Shown here: piece after piece, positions 63,345 to 64,000 of the stretch
Position numbering within the stretch: the first letter of the stretch is position 1
How the letters are laid out: every line of letters starts with the position of its first letter
NCBI RefSeq assembly: GCF_003347205.1
Contig: NZ_QQBJ01000022.1
Location: 117,932-181,931 of the forward strand
Direction of reading: 5' to 3'
From: Mycolicibacterium moriokaense
Lineage (GTDB): Bacteria; Actinomycetota; Actinomycetes; Mycobacteriales; Mycobacteriaceae
DNA length: 64,000 nucleotides
Program-made: the position numbers and the translations under genes
Notes under the pieces: generated by a model
Told to the model about the DNA's origin: nothing
What the model saw: only the letters and a program-made list of their open reading frames with translations
The model's database searches: none

Positions 63345-64000
63345 GTCAGCTGACGGCCGGTTTGAGGGGGCGGTTTCTAGGGGTTGGGGTGTGTGTGGCT
63401 GGGGCGCCGGTCTTGTCTGGGCTGTGGTGGCCGGCGGAGCCGGGCGCCGGCAGTGAAGGGGGGTAGCAGTGGTGAGTCGCCGGCGGGGCGCAGAAGGTCG
63501 AGGTCGTGGGGGAGGGGTCAGTCGGAACGTTGACCCTCAGGTATTACGGTCGGAATCAAGTTGAGCAATGTTCGGGGAGGGGTGTGGGCGGCTCGCGGTG
63601 GCAGTGGCTCCTCGATGTAATAGACTGCAGTGGTGGAGCGCCGTAGGCGCCGCGGCATGTAATCGAATACCGCTGTCTAGCAACGCATATGATGGGTGAG
63701 GGCGCAGCCCGGGCAGTAGGTCGAGATACCAAGGCGGGCAACGACCTCGAGTCAAGATCCGCCGGCCGCCACCCAAAGTCCTCCACCACGGTCGAGGCGC
63801 AGCCGAGACGGAGTGGCCGAAAACCACTGTAATACAGTATTATTGAAGCATGACCAATGGCGAAGCCATCACCACCAACGGATACCAAAACCGTTGCAGC
63901 ACAACGTCAAAGCGACCTCCGGCGATGGCCGTAGGCCATCCAACCCAACCCACGAACTCGAAAACCGTTGCCTAACAACGACACCCGACCCGGCACATAG
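63345..64000. other. Right-hand end without an assignable gene
   Basis: Frames on both strands are short with unnatural composition. Two copies of an AAAACCGTTGC then ACAACG pattern lie near 63885 and 63960, and an AATACAGTATT palindrome near 63831. The last 250 bases are AT-richer. These may be edge or origin sequences. Confidence 0.4.

Noticed and set aside
1-64000. tRNA or rRNA genes, CRISPR arrays, insertion sequences, a relaxase
   Set aside because: I found no cloverleaf-type conserved sequences, spaced identical repeats, transposase motifs or relaxase His triad in any reading frame examined; a subtle case could be missed by eye.

Overview
The window looks like accessory DNA of a Mycobacterium-group actinobacterium, most likely a large conjugative plasmid or plasmid-like element. 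Evidence: high GC, many GTG starts, ParA/ParB with flanking palindromes, two replication-initiator-like proteins, an AT-rich candidate origin, a type IV secretion (T4SS) set, and mycobacterial families (DUF2637, DUF4226, EspC-like, DUF2510). I saw no rRNA, tRNA, CRISPR array, insertion sequence or recognisable relaxase, and none of the ESX core genes (eccB-E, mycP, esxAB).

Layout. 1-10.5 kb: end of a secreted nuclease-like gene, a DUF2637 membrane protein, a Gln/Gly-rich protein, a Phd/ParE-like toxin-antitoxin pair beside a vapC remnant, a large Thr/Ala-rich surface protein, a frameshifted gene, an ADP-ribosyltransferase-like protein and hicAB. 10.8-18 kb: degenerate FtsK/EccC-like protein, ATP-dependent DNA ligase, small operons and an AbiE-type pair. 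18-23 kb: an ArdC-like antirestriction operon divergent from an ADP-ribosylglycohydrolase. 23-43.3 kb: one leftward run of about 19 tightly packed genes with TcpC/VirB8-like, VirB2-like, TcpE-like, VirB4, VirB6/TrbL-like and FtsK-type coupling proteins, three DUF4226 proteins (two with cell-wall hydrolase domains), a degenerate NlpC/P60-like protein, two EspC-like proteins, a YbaB-like protein and a trypsin-like protease. 44-50 kb: a sigma-factor-like gene coupled to a membrane sensor-like gene, then regulators. 51-60 kb: maintenance block with two paralogous Rep-like proteins around an AT-rich candidate oriV and parAB. 60-64 kb: small accessory genes.

Signals beyond the genes: (1) a 26-bp asymmetric element present 16 times, all left of 37.1 kb, inside genes, at stop codons and in promoters; (2) a shared N-terminal signature (MCxAxxxPGGPxRCSxD) on three otherwise unrelated proteins, namely the ADP-ribosyltransferase, the AbiEii-like toxin and the ArdC-like protein; (3) a promoter-like motif GGAAACY-N12-GGTACT before the ADP-ribosyltransferase gene, ardC operon, transfer operon and one small rightward gene, which could be the regulon of the plasmid's own sigma-like factor; (4) a TGTAAA-N4-TTTACA palindrome before three operons; (5) an ADP-ribosyltransferase and an ADP-ribosylglycohydrolase on the same element. 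One reading, which is inference, is that sigma-controlled transfer genes are co-expressed with establishment or defence proteins that carry a common N-terminal tag.
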